This document shows positions 46,434 through 54,379 of a stretch of 64,000 nt of DNA, in pieces. The stretch is from an uncultured Microbacterium sp. (lineage in GTDB: Bacteria; Actinomycetota; Actinomycetes; Actinomycetales; Microbacteriaceae), in the NCBI RefSeq assembly GCF_947488465.1, contig NZ_CANKZA010000005.1, positions 206,979-270,978 on the forward strand. Reading direction: 5' to 3'. The first letter of the stretch is position 1, and each line of letters starts with the position of its first letter. The notes beneath the pieces are model-generated. The model ran no database searches and was not told the DNA's origin. It worked only from the letters and a program-made list of their open reading frames with translations. Made by a program: the position numbers and the translations under genes.

Positions 46434-47506
46434 CCGGTCGCCTCCCCGGGGACTCGAACACGAACGCCAGCATCGACGCCGTCGATCACGGCCATTCCTC
46501 GAGCGGTGCCCATCACGGTGGCGGATCGACGGATTCCCGCTTCATCAATGACTGCCAGTTGGCCGTCTGCGGCGGACACCAGCGCTGCTGAGGGCACCAC
46601 CAGTCCAGTCACCGTCTCCACCGTCACGACTTCGGAACTCAGAGTGATCGAGTCGTCAACAGGAATCTGTGCGCACTCTTGCTTGCAAATAGGATCCTGT
46701 CCGCCTGATCCGAGTTTGACCGTGATCGATCCCGCCACCTCGTCACGAACCTGTTCCTCCGCGACAGCGTCCCACACGCTCCCGTTTGGCGACGTGATCA
46801 GTACGCGAGTGCCCGCTGGCATGAGTGACGCTTGAGAGTCGGTAACGGGCACGTTGAATGCCGGCGAGGGCGAGAGCCCGGAAACAGCGGATTCACCCCC
46901 AACGAGTGATGCCCCTCTATAGATTTCCTCTATGTTCAGCGCAACGCGCGCTGGCAGAGTAGGGACAAAGATCACGTCGCCGCTGCGGACTGTTCCCGTG
47001 ACTTCGACGTTCAGGCTCTTCTGCCATGCGCGGATCGCAGCTGCCGTAACGGTTCCCGCCTCGCCGCCCACCTCGCCCCGATAGAACCCGAGGTCGGCAA
47101 GTAGCTGTTGGATCTGACGTACATCTTCGCCTTTGGAACCCTCACTGATGTCCCGGAACGAAGGGACGACACCCCGCGCAATCACGACAGGGTGCAGGTC
47201 CACCGAGTAGAGCGCGGACCCCTGCGATACTTCAGCGCCAGCTTCCGCACCTATCGATGTCACGACTCCGACCGCGCGGTTAGTCCCGACGGGTGATGTC
47301 GTCCAAGCCGCGACGGTGTTCAAGCGGACCGTTGATCCGACCTCTCCGGCAACCACCTCCACGAGCGTGAACTTGGCGGCGCTGGTCGGATCATCAGGCG
47401 GACGTACGACAGCGAGCATCGACCATGCCAGAGCGCCGGTCAGCGCGGTACCGGCAAGAAACCAGCCGACTGCGGGGCCGATCCGCTTCGCGTGGCTACC
47501 GTTCAC
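46430..47506 (-). CDS. Membrane-fusion adaptor with peptidoglycan-binding domain
   Basis: Encodes 358 residues: an N-terminal membrane anchor (about 12-35), a beta-rich MacA-like region with GTNRAVGVVTSIGAEAGAEVSQGSALYSVD (lipoyl-like), and an inserted PG_binding_1 segment (SEGSKGEDVRQIQQLLADLGFYRG...TAAAIRAWQKSL, about 120-165). A C-terminal adaptor part with GLVVPSAALVSA follows. This architecture occurs in actinobacterial efflux operons, where cell-wall binding replaces the outer-membrane link of Gram-negatives. It is the first gene of the exporter operon. Confidence 0.82.
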   Translation of the reverse strand: MNGSHAKRIGPAVGWFLAGTALTGALAWSMLAVVRPPDDPTSAAKFTLVEVVAGEVGSTVRLNTVAAWTTSPVGTNRAVGVVTSIGAEAGAEVSQGSALYSVDLHPVVIARGVVPSFRDISEGSKGEDVRQIQQLLADLGFYRGEVGGEAGTVTAAAIRAWQKSLNVEVTGTVRSGDVIFVPTLPARVALNIEEIYRGASLVGGESAVSGLSPSPAFNVPVTDSQASLMPAGTRVLITSPNGSVWDAVAEEQVRDEVAGSITVKLGSGGQDPICKQECAQIPVDDSITLSSEVVTVETVTGLVVPSAALVSAADGQLAVIDEAGIRRSATVMGTARGMAVIDGVDAGVRVRVPGEATG

Positions 47507-48756
47507 TCGGCGCTCCGCCGGCCGCGCACGACTGGCTGCGGCGAACCCACGGGGAGCATGCCCTCGCGCGGACTTCTACTGCCATGTTCGTCCGCGGGTC
47601 ACAATGCACATCATGGTGCGACGCTAACACCGGCGCACATGCGGGGACTGATGCAGCTATCGCATGGCATATTCCCTTTGCTGTGCCCGACGACGCCAAA
47701 CCCTTGCAGAACCAGCTCGGATCTCGGTCGGGAGAGTGCGCCAGCCGTCAGGGCTCGCACCTTCGAGTGACTACGTCGTCGGTGACTTCACTCATTTGGA
47801 CGATAACAGCGACCGCGATCAGCGCGCTCCGTGATCCAACCGCCACGATCGCCGGACTCCGAAGAGTGATTGACGGATAGGCCCAGCTACCTGTCGCGAA
47901 GTCGAGCATCACATCTGACAGGGTCGTCGTTGACACGGTTGTGCGCGTCGCGGACAGCATCGCGCGAAGTGATTGATTGCCCGGAGCCACTATTTTCCGC
48001 GCGCCTCTGCCCGCGCGAGCATGTGGAGTCCGCCGGAAAACTTGAAGCCGTACCTGATCCCACCAGCCGTGAGCGCCGCAAGACGGGCCCCATGTCCGCG
48101 GGTGACGTTGTTTTGTGTCATGTTCCAAACGCGACCGCGCACGAATCCTGACGCGTCGGACAGCTCGGTTGCCTCTGCGATTCACCTGTCGGCTGCACAC
48201 CGCTCGGACGTCACTGAGACGAGAGGCGTGACGACCGCCAGGACGAGTTCGAGGCCGGGACTGCCAGCGGGCCGCTTACTTCGGGGCGCCCTGGCGGGTA
48301 TGGTCAGCGATTCAAACGGAGTATCTGGCGGGGCGGACCGCGCGCGGGTGTCGGCCAGCAGATGCGCATCGACCTCGTTGAGCCCGGTCTTGTCTCGGTA
48401 GCAGCTTCAACTCACGCTTGTCGCATTGTCTGCAGCTCGATTACTCCCGACGTTGGTTGGTCGACGTTCAACACCCACCGTCCGGGGAGGTGCTGTTCGC
48501 CGAGTTGAGCTACGCGCCGTCACAGATCTTCGCTCCAGCGAACACGTAGTGGCGTCATTCATTTGAATGAATGTTCTTTGTGGCGCGGTTGGACTATCGG
48601 AATCGGCGCGACAGAGACACCAGTGTTTCCGCGCGCGGGGCGAGAGACCTCGGAGCGAAGGCGGGTGCTGGGGACCGCGGCTGGTCGGGTCACGAGTACT
48701 GAAGACCGGACAATGTGCTCCGACGGATGCGTCACGGAGAACATTTTGGGGGTCGG
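47507..48756. other. Low-coding stretch before the lanthipeptide synthetase remnant
   Basis: No intact recognisable gene. Minus-strand frames give a 43-residue ORF at 47990-48121 (MTQNNVTRGHGARLAALTAG...) and, in another frame, about 70 residues at 47748-47960 with a hydrophobic end; together they may be one frameshifted gene of unknown family. An 18-nt AT-rich palindrome is at 48556-48573. Everything else appears non-coding or decayed. Confidence 0.45.
48556..48573. promoter_or_regulatory. AT-rich palindrome upstream of the synthetase remnant (possible operator)
   Basis: CATTCATT and AATGAATG form an 8-bp inverted repeat separated by TG, in otherwise GC-rich DNA. It lies about 185 nt upstream of the presumed synthetase start and could bind the downstream response regulator or another factor. 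Confidence 0.45.
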
Positions 48757-49261
48757 GTGGTACCGGTTCATGCGGCATTCTCGACGAGCCATCCGTTGTT
48801 CTACGACGTACCCGGCCGCACTCAGGCGGTGAATGCAGCCCTATTTAGGCCAGACGAAGGTCGTGACTGGACAAGTTGGAGGTCTGGCTCGGACCGCCAT
48901 TGGGTGCACTGGCTTGCTCCTGGAGCGACTCTTCCTGAACAGGGTTGGAAGATTCACATCAGCACGACGCCGTCGGGCGGCGAGGAGATGCTCCGCGATG
49001 TCTCCGCGTTCTGTCACGACCGTGGTGTCCCGTTCAAGCACCTTCGCGACATGTCAGTACTCGCTGCACCAGTCCCAGGGAACACGGTTTGCTGGCAACG
49101 GTTTGTTGCGTGCGTCGTGCGATCTGGCGTCGGGTGCGGCGGGAGTCCTTGCGGTATTGGCTCGGCGCTCCGGCCAGGCCCGAGCCCTTGGGCCTCTCTC
49201 GTTTTTGGAGCCGACGGCGTCCGCGGTCAGCGGGCCGACTAGAACATGGCAAGGGAGGTGA
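48757..49261 (+). pseudogene. Class III lanthipeptide synthetase (LanKC) with an internal deletion
   Basis: The first frame encodes about 105 residues of the LanKC N-terminus: HPLFYDVPGR, WVHWLAPGATLPEQGWKIHI and a later CHDRGVPFKHLRD, which are diagnostic for class III/IV synthetases. After about 49065 this similarity ends; a different frame then reads FAGNGLLRASCDLASGAAGV and LGPLSFLEPTA, like the extreme C-terminus of the LanC-type cyclase part, ending TGA 49259-49261. Intact LanKC proteins have roughly 800-900 residues, so about 2 kb with the lyase, kinase and most of the cyclase is missing. The start (GTG 48757 behind GGGGGTC) is tentative. Confidence 0.75.
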
Positions 49262-49267
49262 GGACAA

Positions 49268-49387
49268 ATGGGATATCTACTTTCGTTGCAGGCGATGGAG
49301 CGGGATCACGATGAGCAGCGGAACGGACAGTTCGCGAGCTATATCAGCGCCTCCGTGTGCTTGAGCAACGTCTCCGCGGTCTGCTGA
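49268..49387 (+). CDS. Class III lanthipeptide precursor peptide
   Basis: A 39-codon frame begins MGYLLSLQAMERD, whose LLSLQ fits the conserved LxLQ leader box of class III precursors (ILDLQ/LELQ in SapB-like and labyrinthopeptin-like peptides). An acidic leader follows and the C-terminal core SASVCLSNVSAVC holds Ser-x-x-Ser-x-x-Cys, the kind of arrangement that becomes labionin or lanthionine rings. A strong GGAGGTGAGG site precedes the ATG, which starts 6 nt after the synthetase stop, the usual lanKC-lanA order. A terminator follows 5 nt after the stop. The gene is intact although its modifying enzyme is not. Confidence 0.75.
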   Translation: MGYLLSLQAMERDHDEQRNGQFASYISASVCLSNVSAVC

Positions 49388-49392
49388 TTCAC

Positions 49393-49421
49393 GGTGGCAC
49401 CGGGAGAGCCCCGGTGCCACC
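49393..49421 (+). terminator. Strong hairpin after the lanthipeptide precursor gene
   Basis: A 12-bp perfect stem (49393-49404 with 49410-49421) encloses a 5-nt loop. Lanthipeptide operons often have such a partial terminator after the precursor gene to set its mRNA level. Confidence 0.8.
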
Positions 49422-49529
49422 CTGCGGCATTATCACTGCGGGACCGCGCGGTGGTGGTCATGGGACTCCGTTAGCCGCTGGCGCACACGTTATTCGGCGT
49501 GGCGGCTACTGTGAGCACGAGGAGTTGTG

Positions 49530-50831
49530 ATGAGCACTGAAGACGTCAAACACGAACTGCTGGGCGCCGATGGGGGATACGATCCGCTGCTCGGCTCGCG
49601 GCGGACCGCTCTCATTTTTGCACTGACGATCTTCGTGACAACTGCGATACAGGTGCTGTCCATTCCCGTGACAGCGCTTCTTGGCGGAACCATCCACTGG
49701 GGGCTGGCTCTGCCAGAAGATGTCGTGGTGAGCCTGTTAGTTGTAGGTTGCGCCGTTCAGGCGGGCGTTCTGACATTGGCCGACCGATTCCCCCGACTCA
49801 CCATCGTGCTTACGGTCGTCACGTACTTGCTGCTGGCGATCGGTCTCGGCATTCCTTCGTGGCTGACTGGAATGTCCCTCGGAATCGCGGCTTCCTTGTT
49901 CGTCCACGCAGCACGCGCTTCCGTGATCGCGAGCTGTCTGTGGTCCGCCGGCGCAGTCGTCGCGGCGATGGGGGGTCTCTGGCTGTGGCTCTTGCTCTCG
50001 GGCGTGGGCACGAGCCAGGTGTCGACCACGGGGTACGTTCTTGGCGAAGCGGCGCGGTTCGCGGCGCCCGCCGCAGGCGCGACAGCATTAGGCATTTGGT
50101 GGGGAGCGCGTGTACGGCGGGTCGCTGCAGCTCGAGACGAGGCCACGCGTGCGACTAACGAACACGCTCGCCGAGTCGCGGATGCACAGCAACACGAGCG
50201 TGCGCGAATCGCTCAGGAGCTGCACGACGTCGCCGGTCAGCATCTCGCGGGTCTCATCACCCTCTCGGAGGCAGCGCTCGCTATTGCTCCGAGGCAGCCG
50301 ACACGGGCACTTGAACTGGTGGCTGCCGTTCGTAGCGAAGGTCGCTTTGCTGCGGCCAGCCTGGCCGGCGCGCTCGCGGACCTTCGAGCGGCAGGCGTCG
50401 AGGCACCCGGGGGTACCGCGGACCTTCTGCGCGCTCCTGAGCTGGCCGACTACTGGCGACGAGTCGGGATGGCAGCGAGTCTCCATACCTCGGGGTCATT
50501 GGACAAACTTCCCGCCGTGGTGTCGAGCACTGCGTATCGCGCACTACAGGAAATGATGACAAACGTCGCGAAACATGCGCCCGGCGCTGCAGCACGAGTG
50601 CAGATAAACGCGCACGATGCCGCGTTGGAGGTAGTCGTTGAGAACTCACTCGTCGGCGATGGGACGCCGCCTACCGCCGGCTTCAACCTGGGCTGGGGTC
50701 TGACAGGAATGCGTGAGCGCGTCGAGCTCCTGCACGGGACGCTCGAAGCTGGCCCAGTCGGCCCGGGTTGGTGGCGCGTGCGCCTCTGGATCCCGCTTAT
50801 CGACGACCCACTCAGTAGGACAATCTCATGA
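49530..50831 (+). CDS. NarL-type sensor histidine kinase
   Basis: Encodes 433 residues with about six N-terminal membrane helices (residues 27-195), a HisKA_3 dimerisation helix with QHERARIAQELHDVAGQHLAGL (phospho-acceptor His232) and a degenerate HATPase (MTNVAKHAPGAAARV N-box, GWGLTGMRERVELLHGTL G-box). The many helices and short loops suggest sensing within the membrane, as in kinases detecting cell-wall-active peptides. ATG 49530 is chosen with GAGGAG 5 nt upstream. It is 142 nt after the lanthipeptide precursor and overlaps the regulator gene by 4 nt. Confidence 0.9.
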   Translation: MSTEDVKHELLGADGGYDPLLGSRRTALIFALTIFVTTAIQVLSIPVTALLGGTIHWGLALPEDVVVSLLVVGCAVQAGVLTLADRFPRLTIVLTVVTYLLLAIGLGIPSWLTGMSLGIAASLFVHAARASVIASCLWSAGAVVAAMGGLWLWLLLSGVGTSQVSTTGYVLGEAARFAAPAAGATALGIWWGARVRRVAAARDEATRATNEHARRVADAQQHERARIAQELHDVAGQHLAGLITLSEAALAIAPRQPTRALELVAAVRSEGRFAAASLAGALADLRAAGVEAPGGTADLLRAPELADYWRRVGMAASLHTSGSLDKLPAVVSSTAYRALQEMMTNVAKHAPGAAARVQINAHDAALEVVVENSLVGDGTPPTAGFNLGWGLTGMRERVELLHGTLEAGPVGPGWWRVRLWIPLIDDPLSRTIS

Positions 50832-51514
50832 CGAAGTCACAACGCATACGAGTGCTGATTGCAGACGACAACCGCGCAGTGCGGATCGGAATGCGTCTGC
50901 AATTGGACAATGCCCCGGATATCGAGGTTGTCGGTGAGGTAGGGAACGGGATCGACGCGGTCATGGCTGGTCGCAGCGAACAGCCCGACGTGATCTTGAT
51001 GGACCTTCAGATGCCCGGAATGAGCGGCGTGGAAGCAACGAAGCGACTTCTCGATGAGTCGCCACACCGCCCCGCCGTGATCGTAATGACGAGCTTCGCG
51101 CTAGAAGGGTACGTCAGGGATGCTCTAGACGCAGGCGCCGTGGGATACCTATTGAAGAGCCACGATTCAGAGCGGCTGGTGGAAGCAATACGCACTGCGC
51201 ATCGAGGCGACGCTGTGGTTTCGACCACCATGATGACGCCCGTTCTTCGAGAATTCGTCCGACGTGGGCGCGGTGCCCAGCTTGATGTATCGGCTACCAC
51301 GCTCTCGGACGCTGAACTTCGTGTGACGGTAACTCTAGCGAGAGGGATCACGAGCAACGAGGACATCGCGCAGCACCTGTGCGTTTCAGTCCACACCGTA
51401 CGGTCACATCTTCAGTCCGCACTCAAGAAGACAGGTTTGTCCGATCGAACGCAGTTGGCGCTATGGGCGGTCCGTCAGCAGTTGAGTGTTGAAGATGCTG
51501 CACAGTCCTCGTAG
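50828..51514 (+). CDS. NarL/LuxR-type response regulator
   Basis: Encodes 228 residues: a receiver domain with phospho-acceptor Asp59 (VILMDLQMPGMSG) and Lys in YLLKSHD, and a LuxR-type HTH with SDAELRVTVTLARGITSNEDIAQHLCVSVHTVRSHLQS. It is translated with the kinase (ATGA). Probable targets are the lanthipeptide locus and perhaps the MacAB-like operon; this is inferred from location only. The AT-rich palindrome at 48556 is a candidate site. Confidence 0.92.
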   Translation: MTKSQRIRVLIADDNRAVRIGMRLQLDNAPDIEVVGEVGNGIDAVMAGRSEQPDVILMDLQMPGMSGVEATKRLLDESPHRPAVIVMTSFALEGYVRDALDAGAVGYLLKSHDSERLVEAIRTAHRGDAVVSTTMMTPVLREFVRRGRGAQLDVSATTLSDAELRVTVTLARGITSNEDIAQHLCVSVHTVRSHLQSALKKTGLSDRTQLALWAVRQQLSVEDAAQSS

Positions 51515-51752
51515 CGCGTTTCGGAGTTCATGCTCTTTGGTCAACGCACACGCTTCATCGAGATCGCGACGCCAGGAGCGCATTCGCGCTTGATCGGTGC
51601 TCGTGGCAAGGCGACAAGATTCGCCGAATGGTCGTCGTAGAGGTGAAGAATAGGTGACGAATGAGACTGGTAGCAGGTGGTCCGGTACGGCTACTCTGGG
51701 TAGCACGAGGCTAGGTATCGCGGCACATTCAGAGGGCCAGAGAATCATCAGC

Positions 51753-51797
51753 GTAAACAGGGGGTTGCAGGTTCAAGTCCTGTAGCCGGCACCGTTT
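51753..51797 (+). repeat. Right attachment site: partial tRNA-Thr repeat
   Basis: These 45 bases equal 36504-36548, beginning within the anticodon loop, so this is a tRNA 3' fragment and not a functional tRNA gene. It marks the right boundary of the island. Confidence 0.92.
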
Positions 51798-51834
51798 GTC
51801 TGATGCGCGCGCATCCGTGGGCCAGGATGAAGCC

Positions 51835-51995
51835 GTGAGATTTCGTCGCGCCACCGTCGCTGTTGCCCTCGTGTTCGCCCTTGCGGGTCTATCGGCGTGG
51901 CGCTGTCGGTCGGCTCGACCGACGTCACGATGACGAACACCGACGCCGGCATCGAGGCGCTGACCTTCACGGTCGTCGTGACGGCGCGCGACTGA
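51835..51995 (+). pseudogene. Frameshifted remnant of a small secreted protein
   Basis: A GTG at 51835 opens a signal-peptide-like sequence (VRFRRATVAVALVFALAGLSA) that stops early. A neighbouring frame then gives SVGSTDVTMTNTDAGIEALTFTVVV and ends TGA 51993. Together they look like a short secreted protein damaged by an internal deletion or frameshift. It lies just outside the island, where the chromosome resumes after the tRNA, so the damage is not necessarily due to the island. Confidence 0.45.
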
Positions 51996-52014
51996 CCCCG
52001 CGGGCTCAGGGCAC

Positions 52015-52920
52015 TCAGGTCAGGATGACGATCTTGCCCGGGGTGTGCGCGCTGTCGAGTGCGGTGAAGGCGGCGGCGACCTGATCGAGCGGGAACGTCG
52101 CGGTGACGGGCGCGATGATCTCGCCTACCGCGACGCGTTCGGCGAGATGCGCGAGGTTGGCCGCCGTGCGGGCGTCTGCCCCGGGGCTCTGGATGCCGGG
52201 GACATCGCCCGCGGCGATGGCCACCATCCGTTCGGGCGATAGCCCGAGGGCGAATCCGGCATCCAGCGCGTCACGTCCGTGACAGTCGTAGACGGCCGTG
52301 GGCGTGCCGATCGCGGCGACGAGTTCGGCGAGGCCATCGCCGTAGGCCACCGCCTCCATGCCGAGCGAGCGCAGGAGGGCGTGGTTGCGAGGCGACGCGG
52401 TGCCGATCACGCGCGCGCCGGCCGACATCGCGAGTTGCCCGGCGATCAGGCCGACGCCGCCCGACGCGCCGCCGACGAGCACGGTGTCGCCGGGGCCGAC
52501 CGGTACGGAGTCGACGATCGCGACCGCGGTGAGTCCGGCGACGTACAGGCTGCCGGCGACCTCCACCGGTAGTGCCGAAGGGCGGCGGGCGAGGTCGCGT
52601 GCCGACGCGGTCACGCGCTCGGCGATGGCGCCGGAGGCCCGGCCCAGGACCTCGTCGCCGACGGCGATCGCGGTGCCGTCGGCGTAGACGGAGCCCTCGC
52701 CGACGGCGTCCACGGTGCCCGCGACGTCGCCGCCGATACGGCGGGGGAAGGGGGCTTTCGAGGGAATCACGCCCGCGCGGACCTTCGCGTCGTAGGGGTT
52801 GAGGCCGGCGGCGCGCACGCGCACGGTGACCTTTCCGGGCCCGGGCGCCACATCGGGGACCTCCCCGATGTAGAGCGCATCTGCGGCGCCGGTCTGGTCG
52901 TACAGGGCTGCGTTGCTCAT
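52015..52920 (-). CDS. Quinone-oxidoreductase-type MDR dehydrogenase
   Basis: Encodes 301 residues of the zinc-independent medium-chain reductase group. The N-terminal GroES-like domain has VRVRAAGLNPYDAKVRAG, and the C-terminal Rossmann domain has VLVGGASGGVGLIAGQLA (about 140-157) for NADPH. No catalytic zinc cysteine set is seen. It probably reduces quinones or enones. The ATG at 52920 is divergent from the DMT-type transporter gene across 61 nt. Confidence 0.9.
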   Translation of the reverse strand: MSNAALYDQTGAADALYIGEVPDVAPGPGKVTVRVRAAGLNPYDAKVRAGVIPSKAPFPRRIGGDVAGTVDAVGEGSVYADGTAIAVGDEVLGRASGAIAERVTASARDLARRPSALPVEVAGSLYVAGLTAVAIVDSVPVGPGDTVLVGGASGGVGLIAGQLAMSAGARVIGTASPRNHALLRSLGMEAVAYGDGLAELVAAIGTPTAVYDCHGRDALDAGFALGLSPERMVAIAAGDVPGIQSPGADARTAANLAHLAERVAVGEIIAPVTATFPLDQVAAAFTALDSAHTPGKIVILT

Positions 52921-52981
52921 CGGGTCTCCTCGTCGAGTGCCGCCTCCGATCGTACGCTCCGGCCCGGTTAGGCTGACGAGG

Positions 52982-53935
52982 ATGTCCACGTACCCGGTTC
53001 CCGCGCGCCTCCCCGCCGGTGTCGCGCTCGCCGGAGCGGTGCTCGTCGGCATTCTGACCGCCGTGCAGGCGCGCATCAACGGGCAACTCGGGCTGCGGCT
53101 CGACGACGGACTCACCGCGGCCTTCCTCTCCTTCGGATCGGGGCTGGTGCTCCTCGCGATCCTCTCGGCGGCGATGCCTACCGGTCGGCGCGGGTGTCGG
53201 GCGCTGGTCACCGGCATCCGTTCTCGGACGATTCCGTGGTGGATGCTGGCCGGCGGAGCCGCCGGGGCGCTGACGGTGGCGACCCAGGGGCTCGCCGTCG
53301 CCGTCATCGGTGTCTCACTCTTCACCGTTGGCGTGGTGGCGGGGCAGACCATCAACGGGCTCGTGCTCGACCGCGCGGGGTACGGTCCGGCCGGCGTCGT
53401 CGCCGTGACCATGCCGCGCGTCGCCGGCGGCGTGCTGGCTCTCCTCGCGGTCGGCATCTCCGTGCAGGGTGGTGTGCTCGACCGTGTCCCGCTGTGGATG
53501 CTGGTGCTCCCGCTCCTGACGGGCGTCGGCATCGCGTGGCAGCAAGCAACGAACGGTCGCCTGCGCCAGCGGGTGGGGACGCCGTTGACCGCGACCCTCG
53601 TGAACTTCATCGGCGGGACCGCGCTTCTCGCGGTGGTCGCCGGCATCCACATCGCGATCGTCGGTGCGCCGCGGGCACTGCCGGGCGAGCCGTGGCTCTA
53701 TCTCGGCGGGGTGCTGGGCGTGACCTACATCTTCCTGTCGGCGGCGCTCGTCGTGCACACCGGGGTGCTGTTGCTCGGTCTCGGCGCCGTCGCGGGGCAG
53801 TTGCTCACGGCGTTCGCGCTCGATGCGCTCTGGCCGGCGGATGCCGGGCAGGGCTGGGAGACCGAGCTCGTGATGGTCCTCGTCGCGCTGCTCTCGGTCG
53901 TCGTGGCCGCCGCGCCCTGGCGCCGCAGCCGCTGA
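52982..53935 (+). CDS. DMT-family (YdcZ/DUF606) transporter
   Basis: Encodes 317 residues with about ten membrane helices in two tandem DUF606 repeats, each with the pattern GxxxAVQARINGQLG or AWQQATNGRLRQRVG, plus GxxxTLVNFIGG in the second. Single-repeat YdcZ proteins are related to small multidrug exporters; here the repeats are fused. Substrate unknown. The ATG at 52982 fits the first helix. It is followed by a repeat-rich gap. Confidence 0.86.
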   Translation: MSTYPVPARLPAGVALAGAVLVGILTAVQARINGQLGLRLDDGLTAAFLSFGSGLVLLAILSAAMPTGRRGCRALVTGIRSRTIPWWMLAGGAAGALTVATQGLAVAVIGVSLFTVGVVAGQTINGLVLDRAGYGPAGVVAVTMPRVAGGVLALLAVGISVQGGVLDRVPLWMLVLPLLTGVGIAWQQATNGRLRQRVGTPLTATLVNFIGGTALLAVVAGIHIAIVGAPRALPGEPWLYLGGVLGVTYIFLSAALVVHTGVLLLGLGAVAGQLLTAFALDALWPADAGQGWETELVMVLVALLSVVVAAAPWRRSR

Positions 53936-53954
53936 CGCGTCATCCTCGGCCTCC

Positions 53955-54083
53955 GTGCCCCTGCTGCGCGTGCCCCGCTGCGCGTGCCCCTGCTGCGCGT
54001 GTCCCGCTGCACGTGCCCCGCTGCGCGGGCCCCGCTGCGCGTGCCCCACTGCGCGGGCCCCGCTGCGCGTGCCCCACTGCGCG
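53955..54083. repeat. Tandem 14-15 bp microrepeats
   Basis: About nine imperfect copies of a unit like GTGCCCCGCTGCGC follow head to tail, some with GGG for GTG or an A or extra T inside. This is directly visible. Confidence 0.85.
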
Positions 54084-54098
54084 GCTTCGCCCCGCCGT

Positions 54099-54163
54099 CC
54101 CGCGAGACCGCGCGTGTGTCACGTTTCGCAGCCCGAAACCGTACATACGCGCGGTCTCGCGGG
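54099..54163. repeat. Palindromic intergenic element, copy 1
   Basis: Outer arms begin CCCGCGAGACCGCGCGT and end ACGCGCGGTCTCGCGGG, with an inner GTTTCG/CGAAAC pair. It is nearly identical to the copy at 54239-54303. Confidence 0.9.
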
Positions 54164-54238
54164 GTGAGGGTGACGCAGGGACGCGCGACGAGGTGGATGC
54201 TGGCGCGGGCCCGGCATCCTGTCGTGAGCGCAACTCGT

Positions 54239-54303
54239 CCCGCGAGACCGCGCGTGTGTCACGTTTCGCGGCCCGAAACCGTACATACGCGCGGTCTCGC
54301 GGG
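54239..54303. repeat. Palindromic intergenic element, copy 2
   Basis: It matches copy 1 over all 65 bases except a base in the central loop. The sequence between copies is also repeated imperfectly, giving a tandem unit of about 140 bp. Confidence 0.9.
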
Positions 54304-54379
54304 TTGGAGCGGTAGCGGGGACGCGCAGCGACGTGGATGCTGGCGCTGGCTAGGCATCCGTCGTGGCGTACGTCCCAGT

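Larger units (their letters stand above)
36549..51797. mobile_element. Integrative genomic island in tRNA-Thr, apparently immobilised
   Basis: About 15.2 kb lie between the two 45-bp direct repeats. The left end has an excisionase-like gene and an integrase fragment; cargo includes HipBA, divergent lipoprotein/secreted-protein pairs, a MacAB-like exporter, a decayed class III lanthipeptide locus and a NarL-type two-component system. Base composition is visibly less GC-rich and coding density lower than in the flanks, with several gene fragments. Because the integrase lacks its catalytic half, self-excision should need help from elsewhere. Confidence 0.85.

Noticed and set aside
51753..51825. 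Second tRNA-Thr gene
   Set aside because: Only the 3' half is present; the acceptor 5' strand and D-arm are absent, so it is an attachment-site copy.
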